DNA of 64,000 nucleotides from Ignavibacteriales bacterium (GCA_015709675.1 CP054182.1:1901448-1965447); one strand, 5' to 3'; positions 8,688-17,130 are shown, counted from the stretch's first letter. Program-made: numbers and translations. Notes: generated from the letters alone by a model not told the origin.

Positions 8688-8830
8688 AGACCCGTCAAAG
8701 GCAAACCGCGATGTTGCAGCATCTCAGACCCGTCAAAGGAAAATCGTGAAGATTGCAGCGTCTCAGACCCGTCAAAGGCAAACCGCGATGTTGCAGCGTC
8801 TCAGACCCGTCAAAAGGAAACCGCGAAAAT
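8684..8830. repeat. Type B direct-repeat tract (4 units)
   Basis: Longest B tract: units begin at 8684, 8722, 8761 and 8799 (38, 39, 38 bp). Each carries TCTCAGACCCGTCAAA and ends in GATTGCAGCG or GATGTTGCAGCR, which resembles the right arm of type A. Confidence 0.85.
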
Positions 8831-8863
8831 CGTATCACCAAAACCCGTCACATATTTGCCCCT

Positions 8864-9020
8864 GAGACGCCGCAAATGCAAAACATCCATGTAAATAAAA
8901 CATCCGGTTAGCATTTGCGACGTCTTTACAAAGGACACATCCGGTTTTTCGTAGAGACGTTGCAATCGCCGCCGTGAATATATATCGGTCGCGGAATTTG
9001 TACGGCGATTGCAGCATCTC
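8864..9020. repeat. 157-bp C-linker-A block 3
   Basis: Type C 8864-8925, linker 8926-8950, type A 8951-9020. Left flank CCCCTGAGACG. Confidence 0.9.
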
Positions 9021-9125
9021 AGACCCGTCAAAGGCAAACCTTGAAGATTACATCATCTCAGACCCGTCAAATGCAAACCACGAAGATTACATCATCTCAA
9101 ACCCGTCAAAGGCAAACCGCGAAAA
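9017..9125. repeat. Type B direct-repeat tract (3 units)
   Basis: Units begin near 9017, 9056 and 9095. Two end GATTACATCA instead of GATTGCAGCG, so the second half of the unit is the variable part. Confidence 0.8.
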
Positions 9126-9160
9126 TCGTATAACCCAAAACCCATCTCATATTCGCCCCT

Positions 9161-9222
9161 GAGACGCCGCAAATGCAAAACATCTACATAAATAAAACAT
9201 CCGGTTAGCATTTGCGACGTCT
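9161..9222. repeat. Type C 62-bp inverted repeat, copy 4 (no A partner)
   Basis: GAGACGCCGCAAATGC...GCATTTGCGACGTCT. Its right arm runs directly into a type B unit (CTCAGACCCG) instead of the usual linker and type A element. Confidence 0.88.
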
Positions 9223-9285
9223 CAGACCCGTCAAAGGCAAACCGCGATGTTGCATCATCTCAGACCCGTCAAAGGGAAACCGCGA
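9220..9285. repeat. Type B direct-repeat tract (2 units)
   Basis: Units begin at 9220 and 9258, following the type C element at 9161. Confidence 0.75.
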
Positions 9286-9323
9286 AAATCGTATGACCCA
9301 ATTACCGCCACATGTTCTTCCCT

Positions 9324-9385
9324 GAGACACCGCAAATGCAGGAGATCATGGTGAATAAAACATTCGGTTAGCATTTGCGACGTCT
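9324..9385. repeat. Type C 62-bp inverted repeat, copy 5, flanking the transposase
   Basis: GAGACACCGCAAATGC...GCATTTGCGACGTCT followed by CTAC, i.e. GTAGAGACG on the other strand. Preceded by GTTCTTCCCTGAGA, which recurs before the copy at 10042 on the far side of the transposase gene. Confidence 0.88.
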
Positions 9386-9399
9386 CTACAAAAAATTCG

Positions 9400-9951
9400 T
9401 TACCGAGGGGAATCGATTTCCCATTTCAACGGATTCATCCTGATGTATTCTCTTGCCGCGAACAATCCGTTTTCATCACGAATTATTCTGTCATAAAAGC
9501 GTTCCTGCCACTTGAATTGTTTGTTGATTTTTCTTGCCTTACGGGTGACCATGGATTTAAATGTGCCTACAACCCTTGCCAGAGGACCTGCCTTCAATGC
9601 TATTTCTGACATTTTTTCTGAGGAATATCCGGGATTGGGTTCAAAAACCTGATTGTCTATGATGACTTCCTCGCCGGGTGTTTGATTAATCATGATTATA
9701 CCATGAAAATGATCCGGCATTATTACAAAATCATCAATTGAGATATAGGAAAAAAAGCCCGGCAACCTCTCCCAGGTCTCTTTCAAAACTTCACCGCAGG
9801 CGAGTAATTTAACCTCTCCGTTTATAATTTCGGAAAAGAACCTTTCCCGGTTATAGGTGTTTGTTGTTATGAAGTAAATGCCATTACCATAATTCCACCA
9901 ATTGGCTCTGGCGGAGGTGATCCGGTAAAGATTTAAAAATTTATCTGACAT
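9400..9951 (-). CDS. REP-associated tyrosine transposase (RAYT, Y1/HUH family)
   Basis: 183 residues of the TnpA_REP/Y1_Tnp family, single-domain HUH endonucleases that cut and join single-stranded DNA at hairpins. Seen: the HUH pair in MPDHFHGII (His81, His83); a basic helix around FKSMVTRKARKINK; the WQERFYDRIIRD segment; and the candidate catalytic Tyr169 in AAREYIRMNP, equivalent to the Tyr of the family motif YIxxNP. Length and order fit intact RAYTs. The gene sits inside the palindromic array: its stop lies 14 bp from the type C copy at 9324 and its start about 90 bp from the type C copy at 10042, both flanked by GTTCTTCCCTGAGA. RAYTs are typically single-copy and associated with REP/REPIN repeats rather than moving as insertion sequences, so it is likely the enzyme responsible for this array. 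No frameshift seen. Confidence 0.9.
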   Translation of the reverse strand: MSDKFLNLYRITSARANWWNYGNGIYFITTNTYNRERFFSEIINGEVKLLACGEVLKETWERLPGFFSYISIDDFVIMPDHFHGIIMINQTPGEEVIIDNQVFEPNPGYSSEKMSEIALKAGPLARVVGTFKSMVTRKARKINKQFKWQERFYDRIIRDENGLFAAREYIRMNPLKWEIDSPR

Positions 9952-10041
9952 AAGTCATTCATTACCAATATTCATTTTCTCTAAGATGTCAATTGATGAA
10001 TACTTAGCATTTCGTGAAGAAAATAATTCTCGTTCTTCCCT

Positions 10042-10198
10042 GAGATGCCGCAAATGCAATAATCCCGTCACACAAAAACATCCGGTTAGCATTTGCGACG
10101 TCTTTACAAAGGACACGTCCGATTTTTTGTAGAGACGTTGCAATCGCCGCCGTGAATATATATCGGTCGCGGAATTTGCACGGCGATTGCAGCGTCTC
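10042..10198. repeat. 157-bp C-linker-A block 4
   Basis: Type C 10042-10103 (loop diverged, left arm GAGATGCCGCAAATGC), linker 10104-10128, type A 10129-10198. Same total length as blocks 1-3 despite lying beyond the transposase gene. Confidence 0.9.
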
Positions 10199-10265
10199 AA
10201 ACCCGTCAAATGCAAACCACGAAGATTACATCATCTCAGACCCGTCAAAGGCAAACCGCGAAGAT
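10195..10265. repeat. Type B direct-repeat tract (2 units)
   Basis: Units begin near 10195 and 10233 (TCTCARACCCGTCAAA...). Confidence 0.75.
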
Positions 10266-10299
10266 CGTATAACCCAAAACCCGTCACATATTCGCCCCT

Positions 10300-10361
10300 G
10301 AGACGCCGCAAATGCAGGGGATCAACGTAAACAAAACATCTGGTTAGCATTTGCATCCTAT
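10300..10361. repeat. Type C 62-bp inverted repeat, copy 7 (degenerate)
   Basis: Left arm GAGACGCCGCAAATGC is intact; the right arm is altered (GCATTTGCATCCTATCT). Marks the right edge of the array. Confidence 0.8.
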
Positions 10362-10421
10362 CTGCACAAATATCTCCGAATGCGGCCCATTAAATTTTCA
10401 ACTCCCCCTTTTAATGCTCAA

Positions 10422-11891
10422 TTATATTTCGAACATCGTGGTTATCGCCGCGAACTCATGCCCCTTAAAATCTTTGTGGAAAAATTCGTTGCATTCTTTT
10501 TTGTATATATAATCTGCTGAATATTCATCCGCGTGGTCAATAATATCGCGGAGCGCATCGGCAATGTAATAGACCTCATCATCGGTCATGGTGGGGTGGA
10601 GAGAAATACGGACCCATCCCGGTTTTTCGGAGAGATCGCCCTGGTCAATTTTATCCGTAATCCGCTTTGATCGGCTCGGGTCAACGTGCAGCAGATAATG
10701 TCCGTAGGTTCCTGCACAGGAACAGCCGCCGCGGGACTGTATCCCAAACCGGTCATTCAGCAATTTTACCGCAAGATTATAATGCATGTCTTCTATATAA
10801 AACGAAAGTGCGCCAAGCCGGTGGCGGTAATTATCCGCAAGCAAATGCAGTTTTGGAATGTTGTCAAATTCCCTCACAATGATATCTACCAGTTCCTCTT
10901 CACGCTGCAGCATATATTTGCTTTGCATCTCCTCTTTTAGTTTAATGGCGAGCGCTGCCTTAATAGTCTGCAGAAAAGGGGGAGTGCCGCCATCTTCACG
11001 GGCTTCTATATCATTCACAAATTTGTGTTCACCCCAGGGGTTGGTCCAGTCAACCGTCCCGCCGCCGGGGTTATCCGGTATCCGGTTGTGATACAGGTGG
11101 GAGGTGAAAATCAGAACGCCGGGAGTACCCGGTCCCCCGAGGAATTTATGCGGTGAAAAGAATATAGCATCAAGCCGTTCATCGGGATCTTTGGGGTGCA
11201 TATTAATATCAACATAAGGTGCTGAACAGGCAAAATCCACAAAGCAATAGCCGCCGTTCTGATGCATTATTTTAGATAGCTGATGATACGGGGTTTGTAT
11301 CCCCGTAACGTTTGATGCTGCCGTGAACGAGCCAATCTTCAGCCGTCTGTTTTTATACTTCTGCAGTTCAATTTCAAGATTATCGGGATTAATGCCGCCA
11401 TCTTCATCAGGGGGAATCACCACCACATCGGCAATAGTCTCATGCCAGGATGTCTGGTTTGAATGATGCTCCATGTGGGTTACAAATACCACCGGCCGCA
11501 TCGTTTCATCAAGCAAAATGTTATCATAAAACTGCTCGGGCAGGCGCAGTCCGAGAATCCGGATAAACTTATTAACCGGGCCGGTCATGCCAGATCCGTT
11601 ACAGATAAGTACATCTCCTTCGCCGGCATTCACATGCTTTTTGATAATCCTTTTTGCTTCAGCGTAGGATTTTGTCATAAAGGTGCCGGTCACGCTCGAT
11701 TCAGAATGGGTATTCGCAACCCAGGGGCCAAAATCGCGGATCATTTTTTCTTCGATCGGAGCATAAAGCCGGCCGCTGGCTATCCAGTCCGCGTAAAGTA
11801 TTTTCTTTTCTCCATAGGGAGACTGAAAACTATTATCTATACCGATAATATTTTTTCTGAATTTTGAAAAATGCTGCTGAAGATCAGTCAT
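10422..11891 (-). CDS. Class V aminotransferase, cysteine-desulfurase-like
   Basis: 489 residues, PLP fold type I of the NifS/SufS-like class V group. The Schiff-base lysine is in FFSPHKFLGGPGTPG; the cofactor Asp-containing strand is CFVDFACSAPY; the substrate region contains THMEHHSNQTSWHE. Near the C-terminus is SRGGCSCAGTYGHYLL, with cysteines close to the position of the SufS active-site Cys, so a desulfurase or selenocysteine-lyase-like activity is possible but not proven. The frame allows a TTG at 11894; I take the adjacent ATG at 11891. At 489 aa it is longer than SufS (about 406). No Suf/Isc partners flank it: one neighbour is the repeat array, the other the cytochrome operon with its terminator. 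Function beyond the family is unresolved. Confidence 0.8.
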   Translation of the reverse strand: MTDLQQHFSKFRKNIIGIDNSFQSPYGEKKILYADWIASGRLYAPIEEKMIRDFGPWVANTHSESSVTGTFMTKSYAEAKRIIKKHVNAGEGDVLICNGSGMTGPVNKFIRILGLRLPEQFYDNILLDETMRPVVFVTHMEHHSNQTSWHETIADVVVIPPDEDGGINPDNLEIELQKYKNRRLKIGSFTAASNVTGIQTPYHQLSKIMHQNGGYCFVDFACSAPYVDINMHPKDPDERLDAIFFSPHKFLGGPGTPGVLIFTSHLYHNRIPDNPGGGTVDWTNPWGEHKFVNDIEAREDGGTPPFLQTIKAALAIKLKEEMQSKYMLQREEELVDIIVREFDNIPKLHLLADNYRHRLGALSFYIEDMHYNLAVKLLNDRFGIQSRGGCSCAGTYGHYLLHVDPSRSKRITDKIDQGDLSEKPGWVRISLHPTMTDDEVYYIADALRDIIDHADEYSADYIYKKECNEFFHKDFKGHEFAAITTMFEI

Positions 11892-11973
11892 CAAGTAATC
11901 CGTATTTAATTAAGCGAAGTTAGCAAAGGGGAGTGAATCTGAAAAACAGATTTGAGGCAGGGGGCAAAAATAA

Positions 11974-12003
11974 AAAAAGGCCTCCAGCGAGGGAGGCCTT
12001 TTG
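11974..12003 (-). terminator. Rho-independent terminator of the cytochrome operon
   Basis: AAAAGGCCTCC / GGGAGGCCTTTT hairpin with an AGCGA loop, placed 16 bp after the stop of the leftward 7-haem cytochrome gene; on the minus strand the stem is followed by a run of T. Confidence 0.85.
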
Positions 12004-12018
12004 ATCAGAAGCATATTC

Positions 12019-13515
12019 TTAATTTTTCTGATACACTCCGTGGCAGTCAGGGCACTGGTTGTATTCAATTCCCTGATTCAGATTTGAGGGATGGATGAAA
12101 TCCATGCCGTCGAGCGAAACCATTTCCTTTTCATTGGCAATTTTCTGTCCTATGATGGTATGGCAGACATTGCAGTCAGAAGAAATTTTTCTGCCGTCCG
12201 CGGAGGTATGTTTATCATCATGGCAGCGGAAGCATCCTTCATAATACATATGCCCGAGATTATTGGGATATTTTTTCCAGCTGACCTTCATGGTCGGGAA
12301 GTAGTTGTTGGAATAAATTTCCTGAATTGCCTTAATGGATTTAGCAAGATCGGCCTGGCGGGTTTTCATCACATCCGGATAAGAGGCGCTGTAGAAATTG
12401 CTGATATACAGGTCGATTTTCTTTACTGCTTCTTCGGTTGTGTAATAGTCTTTTTCGAGCACATCCATTGCAATACTCTTTATGTAGGGGAGGGTTGGAT
12501 CAATCCGTCCGGAGGACATATAGCGGTTAAGCATTTTATCAGGCTGATTATATATATGAGCAGGGCGGTTGTGGCAGTCAATGCAGTCAAAGCGGCGGAG
12601 CTCTTTATCCGGGGGAGTGAATCCGGCTTTTTCCTTCGTTGTATATACCACTTCTTTGCCTTCCTTGTCTATTACCTTAATCCAGGGAATGGATTGGCGG
12701 CTTTCATCATCGGTGTAGTAAAAGATGTCGTTTGCGATGTTCATGTGATAATGAATGCCGTTTGAAGTGCCTGAGGTTGCAGTTCCGCCCCCGACTTTCA
12801 TAAGCATGGTGAGGGAGTGCAGAGTGTTTGCTTCATCGGTCAGATAGTAATTGCCGGATACTTTCTTCTCACTGAAGAAATGAGCCGGCCAGTGGCACTG
12901 CTCGCAGGTATGCTGAGCAGGGCGCAGATTCTTGATAGGTGTTTCAATCGGACGCGAGTATTTATTGAAAGCAACTGAATAGAGCTGATAGGCACCGGAA
13001 ATCTTTGACTGTACAAACCAGTCAGCTCCAGGGCCGATGTGACACTTAGCGCACCCGACACGGCTGTGTGCAGAGTTAAGATACGCTGTATATTCAGGAT
13101 GCATCACTTCATGGCACATGGTTCCGCAAAACTCATCTGAGTCGGTGTATTCGTATGCCTTAAAGCTGCCGAATGCTGAAAAAACAAGCAAAAGAACCGT
13201 AACAACGGTAATCATGGAAACCGCGGTACGGTGTTTGGGATCATTCAGATCAACTACCGGCATTCTTCTTTCCTTGGCAAGACCCCGCTTTTTAAGCGAG
13301 TGTTCGCGCCAAAGTGCAACAGCTACCAGCAGCAGTCCGCATATCATAATAGCCGGAAGGATGATGAAGGCGATTATGCCCATATAGGGTTTTGTCTCAT
13401 GAGCAAAAAACTCAAGCGTCATGAGGAAGAGGATAAGCCCGAAGGATATCCCTGCAACAGCGAACCCCAGAAGAGCCAGCGGCGAATAAAACGCCTGCGG
13501 TAATTTACCTTTCAT
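12019..13515 (-). CDS. Membrane-anchored seven-haem cytochrome c, NapC/NirT-like
   Basis: 498 residues. Three hydrophobic segments (about 10-32, 40-62 and 95-117) are followed by a periplasmic domain with seven CXXCH motifs in order: CGTMCH, CAKCH, CEQCH, CIDCH, CFRCH, CNVCH, CPDCH. The first membrane-proximal motifs, with HPEY and HSRVGCAKCH, resemble the NapC/NrfH quinol-dehydrogenase type. Such proteins pass electrons between the quinone pool and periplasmic carriers. It begins 12 nt after the stop of the b/c fusion gene upstream and ends at a strong terminator, so the two form an operon and probably one electron-transfer complex. A quinol-oxidising role is inference from the family; the terminal acceptor is not shown by the sequence. 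Confidence 0.85.
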   Translation of the reverse strand: MKGKLPQAFYSPLALLGFAVAGISFGLILFLMTLEFFAHETKPYMGIIAFIILPAIMICGLLLVAVALWREHSLKKRGLAKERRMPVVDLNDPKHRTAVSMITVVTVLLLVFSAFGSFKAYEYTDSDEFCGTMCHEVMHPEYTAYLNSAHSRVGCAKCHIGPGADWFVQSKISGAYQLYSVAFNKYSRPIETPIKNLRPAQHTCEQCHWPAHFFSEKKVSGNYYLTDEANTLHSLTMLMKVGGGTATSGTSNGIHYHMNIANDIFYYTDDESRQSIPWIKVIDKEGKEVVYTTKEKAGFTPPDKELRRFDCIDCHNRPAHIYNQPDKMLNRYMSSGRIDPTLPYIKSIAMDVLEKDYYTTEEAVKKIDLYISNFYSASYPDVMKTRQADLAKSIKAIQEIYSNNYFPTMKVSWKKYPNNLGHMYYEGCFRCHDDKHTSADGRKISSDCNVCHTIIGQKIANEKEMVSLDGMDFIHPSNLNQGIEYNQCPDCHGVYQKN

Positions 13516-13527
13516 GACCGATACTCC

Positions 13528-15732
13528 TTACTGTTTGTTTTCTTCGTTGTTTTCTTCCGGGTCAATGATATCATCTTCGCCGAATTCTTTTTCTTTAAGT
13601 TTATCCTTAATTCTCTGCAGTTCAAGCGGATGCTCTTCAGCCATCTCTTCTTCGGTGATGGTACCCTTCCACCATGCAAGACTCATCGGATACACATCAG
13701 GATTGAACATCACAAAGTAGAAATGCCATACCACAATTGCCAGGAACGCAAGCCAGGCCTCATAATAGTGTATGGTGCGTGCGATATCCCATCCGAGTTT
13801 GGTAAAGAGATTCATAAAGGTATTGTCGAACCACATAATTACACCGGTAACCGTCATGACGATGGTACCCCAGATCAGTGCCCAGTATTCAGCTTTTTCA
13901 ACATAGCTGAACCGGTCAAGAAGCGGTTTATCCTTCTGCAGGCCCAGGTTATACTTAAAGACGCCGATAGCATCTTTTGCATCCTGAAGACGGGGGAGAA
14001 GATCGCGGATAAGCTGCTTGCCCCGGGGCACAAACAGGATGTAATATATATGGTAGAGTGAGACCAGAGTCATCACCACTGCTGCAATACGGTGAATCAG
14101 ACTGCGCAGTTCAAATGCGTTTTCACTGATATTCCGGATGGAAACAACCCACCAAGCATTCGGGAAGCGGAGCATAAATCCTGTGATAACCAGCAGAATG
14201 AAGCTCACGGCAAGCGTTATATGCTGTATCCGTTCATTCTTTGACATTCTGAGATACAGTGCGTGGCTGTGCTTTTCATGAGGAATAAGCCCGCGCTGCT
14301 TCATCTTTTTAATCTTGGACTTCTTAATAAAGTCAATAATATTATGGAAGAACATGCCGCCAATGGTGCCGACGATCATCAGGATATATCCGAACGCGAT
14401 GTAATAGAGAATCGGTTCTTCTTCCTTTTCCAGAGTAACGTGAATTTTTCCAACGGTGAAATTCTCGTTAGCGCCCGGATGGCATGATCCGCAGGTGGCA
14501 ACCAGATTCGATTTGTGAATTGTTGAAGTCGGGTCGGATGATGATTTAATATTGTGCACGCCATGGCATGATGCGCAGTTGGCAACAGATGCCGAACCGC
14601 CTTCAAGAGCCAGTCCGTGATATGTATCCTGAAAGGTTGCAAACCGGTTGGCTGATATGCCATATTTATCAGAAAGCTTAACCGAGTTATGGCATGGAGC
14701 GCAAACCTGGGCAGAAACATTCTGAAACGCAACCGGCGCCTTGGGGTCTTTGGTATCTAATATATTATGTTCGCCGTGACAATCGGTGCAGACTGGTGCA
14801 TCCACATTTCCCTTTGCAACTGCAAGACCGTGAGAACTTTCATTAAACTCTTTAAGAATATCTTCATGACATTTTCCGCAGGTTTCCGGAATGTTTTTCT
14901 TTGCAACCGGAGAAGTTGGGTCTGTACCCTTGTTAATATCATGCGCGCCATGGCAGTCCACGCATCCTGCTGCCTTGGCATTCCCTTTCATGAGGGCTTT
15001 TCCGTGAACACTGTTATCATATGCTTTAATGAATGCCTGGCTGGTGCTGAACTGGCTTCTTACCTCAGGGGCATCAAGGTGACAGCTCAGGCAGAGTTTT
15101 TCTTCAGCGCGTTTTGTGGCAAGAGTATCACCGTTCATTGAGCTCAGGGTAATCGGAGTTGCATGGCAGGACTGGCAGTCGTTAAATGCTTTCACACCTT
15201 TTTCAATGGAGCGGTAATGGGCTGAGTGTTTGAATTCTGCATCCTGCTCAGCATGGCATTTTACGCAGCTCAGATCGCCTGAAGCACCTGCCTTTTTAAC
15301 TCTCTGCACTTCATGAGTACCGTGGCATCCTTTACAGTCGTATGCTTTTCCGGTGCCTTTGCCTCCGGATTTAACCATAAAGGGGTGGAACAGGTGCTTT
15401 ACGGGAGCATTTTTATGGCAGGAGATGCAGTTAACCGGCTGGATGTTTTCTTTATGCGGAACTTCGTCCGGGTCAAAACCGGTATGGCAGGCCACGCATT
15501 CCAGTTTGCCGTGCACTGATGAGTTAATTTTTTTCTCATCGGCAAAAAGGGAAATTTCCTTTCCTTTTTTCTCCATGGTCATGGTGTCGTCAGAGTGGCA
15601 GGTCAGGCAGTCTTCTTTAGTCTGGGCTAAGGATTGGACGGACATCAGACTAAACAAAACAGCAATAAAGAGGCTAATCCGGCAGAAGTTCAAATATGAA
15701 GTTCCAGAGTATTTTTTTGAGTTCAAGGTCAT
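13528..15732 (-). CDS. 13-haem cytochrome c fused to a membrane cytochrome b domain
   Basis: 734 residues. The signal peptide ends near SLAQ (residue 37). A periplasmic region of about 390 residues carries thirteen CXXCH motifs: CLTCH, CVACH, CISCH, CKGCH, CVKCH, CQSCH, CLSCH, CVDCH, CGKCH, CTDCH, CAPCH, CASCH, CGSCH, many with paired HG(A/E/V)H ligands such as CHGAHDI. After a first membrane helix (about 440-460), a cytochrome b561/formate-dehydrogenase-gamma-like domain follows with four or more helices and candidate haem-b histidines in RIQHITL, LIHRIAAV, YHIYYI and VVWHFYF. The architecture recalls the CbcL-type b/c quinone oxidoreductases known from metal-reducing bacteria, but with more haems than CbcL as I remember it. 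It precedes the 7-haem protein by 12 nt. The tail is acidic. Role: inferred exchange of electrons between menaquinone and periplasmic haems. Confidence 0.88.
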   Translation of the reverse strand: MTLNSKKYSGTSYLNFCRISLFIAVLFSLMSVQSLAQTKEDCLTCHSDDTMTMEKKGKEISLFADEKKINSSVHGKLECVACHTGFDPDEVPHKENIQPVNCISCHKNAPVKHLFHPFMVKSGGKGTGKAYDCKGCHGTHEVQRVKKAGASGDLSCVKCHAEQDAEFKHSAHYRSIEKGVKAFNDCQSCHATPITLSSMNGDTLATKRAEEKLCLSCHLDAPEVRSQFSTSQAFIKAYDNSVHGKALMKGNAKAAGCVDCHGAHDINKGTDPTSPVAKKNIPETCGKCHEDILKEFNESSHGLAVAKGNVDAPVCTDCHGEHNILDTKDPKAPVAFQNVSAQVCAPCHNSVKLSDKYGISANRFATFQDTYHGLALEGGSASVANCASCHGVHNIKSSSDPTSTIHKSNLVATCGSCHPGANENFTVGKIHVTLEKEEEPILYYIAFGYILMIVGTIGGMFFHNIIDFIKKSKIKKMKQRGLIPHEKHSHALYLRMSKNERIQHITLAVSFILLVITGFMLRFPNAWWVVSIRNISENAFELRSLIHRIAAVVMTLVSLYHIYYILFVPRGKQLIRDLLPRLQDAKDAIGVFKYNLGLQKDKPLLDRFSYVEKAEYWALIWGTIVMTVTGVIMWFDNTFMNLFTKLGWDIARTIHYYEAWLAFLAIVVWHFYFVMFNPDVYPMSLAWWKGTITEEEMAEEHPLELQRIKDKLKEKEFGEDDIIDPEENNEENKQ

Positions 15733-15996
15733 TGTATTACCAAAATCGGGAATATTTTTCTATAAATGATGAATCTTTGAACAATTTCCGCTCTAACTGT
15801 TGAAAAAACGAGCAAAATTGCAATCCTTAAACGATCATCAGGAATTTTACCAATACTTCACAAAAGTAGTGCCAAACTTTAATCCGGAGCTTTTTACGCT
15901 ATTTTAAAGGAGAAACGGCGGATTATTAGGGATATTTCGTATTTTTAAGGAATTATAAAATCCCTTTGTTCAGCAAAAATTTGCATTGATGGAATA

Positions 15997-16197
15997 ATGA
16001 AGATGAATTCTGATTGGAACCCGGGTAAGGGCGATTACAAGAGAAGCACAGGAAATACCAACACCTCTATAGCAGAGAGGGAGAAGGCAGCCCTGAGAAA
16101 AAAGACCGTACTCTTTTTTGTGCTTTTCTTCATTTTTTTGGGAGCAACATTGCTGGGTAATTATTTATTCTGCAACACACATAAAATTATTCAATAA
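15997..16197 (+). CDS. Small single-span membrane protein, unknown
   Basis: 66 residues: a polar N-terminus (Asn/Gly/Lys-rich), a basic stretch (REKAALRKK), then one hydrophobic segment (TVLFFVLFFIFLGATLLG) and a short tail. No family recognised. It stops 6 nt before the start of the sugar kinase and is on the same strand as the recycling operon, so it is probably the first gene of that transcript. The charge pattern suggests N-terminus inside. It may be real because of its spacing and TM segment, but its small size leaves doubt. Confidence 0.55.
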   Translation: MKMNSDWNPGKGDYKRSTGNTNTSIAEREKAALRKKTVLFFVLFFIFLGATLLGNYLFCNTHKIIQ

Positions 16198-16203
16198 TAC
16201 TCT

Positions 16204-17130
16204 ATGAATTATATCATCGGGATAGACGGCGGGGGCACAAAAACCCATTGTGTTCTTGCCGCAAGAGATAAATCACCCGTTTTTGAATGTTACGGGGGAC
16301 CGGCTAACTTCCTTATGCTCGGAACGGAAACAGTCTCTGCAACCCTGCTTGAGCTTGTGCAGCAGTGCCTTGATGCTCAGAAAATCGGGTTTCATCAGAT
16401 TGATGCCGTGCTGCTTGGAGCAACCGGCGCGGGGAGAAGATCAGATGCTGAAACACTTGAACGGGATTTTCTCTCATTCATTCAGCAGAAGAATATCCGG
16501 ATACGAAACTTTTCCGTTGAAAGCGATGCGCGCATTGCCCTTGAGGGAGCATTTTCCGGGCGTGAGGGTTGTATCCTTATAGCAGGTACCGGCTCAATCC
16601 TCTTCGGAAAGGACAACAAAGACCGTATATACAGAGTCGGCGGTTTCGGAAGATTTATCGGCGATGAAGGCAGCGGATATATGCTTGGTAAACGGGGGCT
16701 GATGGCCGCGGCTAAAAACTTTGACGGCAGAGGGCCTGATACGCTGCTGCTGAATCTTCTTTCACAGGAATTCAAAATATCCTCCCCGGAGGACCTGATT
16801 ACAAGGATATACCGCGAGAACTTTGACATCGCTTCGTTTGCTCCGCTGGTGATTAAAGCCGCGGAACAGGGGGATCATCAGGCGCTGAAGATTGTTGAAG
16901 AAGAGATTGATGAACTTATCCTGCATATTAAAGCTATAAGAAAAAAGATTATTGTCGCTACTTTGCATGTTTCTTTCATCGGGGGACTTATAGCAAATGA
17001 TACGTTTTACTCCCGTACCTTCAGGGAGAAAATTACCAAGACCATGGCTGATGTGAGAGTGATTGATGCTGAGAACAGCCCTGCTTATGGCGCAGTATTA
17101 ATGGCTGCAAAAAAACTTTCAGGCAATTAA
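16204..17130 (+). CDS. BadF/BcrA-type N-acetylglucosamine/muramic acid kinase
   Basis: 308 residues of the ASKHA fold, BadF/BadG family. The phosphate-1 loop IIGIDGGGTKTHCVLA is at the N-terminus; the phosphate-2 region GCILIAGTGSILFG and the GGFGRFIGDEGSGYMLG segment are typical of GlcNAc kinases and MurK. It would phosphorylate cytoplasmic amino sugars released from muropeptides with ATP. The downstream genes encode an AmpG-like permease and two NagZ-type glucosaminidases, which supports GlcNAc and/or MurNAc as substrate; the choice between them cannot be made by eye. Gap to the next gene is 28 bp. Confidence 0.85.
   Translation: MNYIIGIDGGGTKTHCVLAARDKSPVFECYGGPANFLMLGTETVSATLLELVQQCLDAQKIGFHQIDAVLLGATGAGRRSDAETLERDFLSFIQQKNIRIRNFSVESDARIALEGAFSGREGCILIAGTGSILFGKDNKDRIYRVGGFGRFIGDEGSGYMLGKRGLMAAAKNFDGRGPDTLLLNLLSQEFKISSPEDLITRIYRENFDIASFAPLVIKAAEQGDHQALKIVEEEIDELILHIKAIRKKIIVATLHVSFIGGLIANDTFYSRTFREKITKTMADVRVIDAENSPAYGAVLMAAKKLSGN

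Noticed and set aside
8684-8830. CRISPR array
   Set aside because: The 38-39 bp units are contiguous direct repeats without unique spacers, and no cas genes are in the window.
8154-9037. Several 60-97 codon ORFs on both strands with repeated peptides (PLTGLRRCNRRENSATDIY)
   Set aside because: They are translations of the palindromic repeats; the same peptide recurs because the DNA repeats, and no start or RBS supports them.
9955-10215. 86-codon minus-strand ORF just upstream of the RAYT gene
   Set aside because: Its C-terminal two thirds read through type A and C repeats; no independent coding signal.
11463-11867. 134-codon plus-strand ORF
   Set aside because: Antisense to the class V aminotransferase, which has clear PLP motifs.
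12091-12765. 224-codon plus-strand ORF
   Set aside because: Antisense to the seven-haem cytochrome gene, whose CXXCH motifs prove the other frame.
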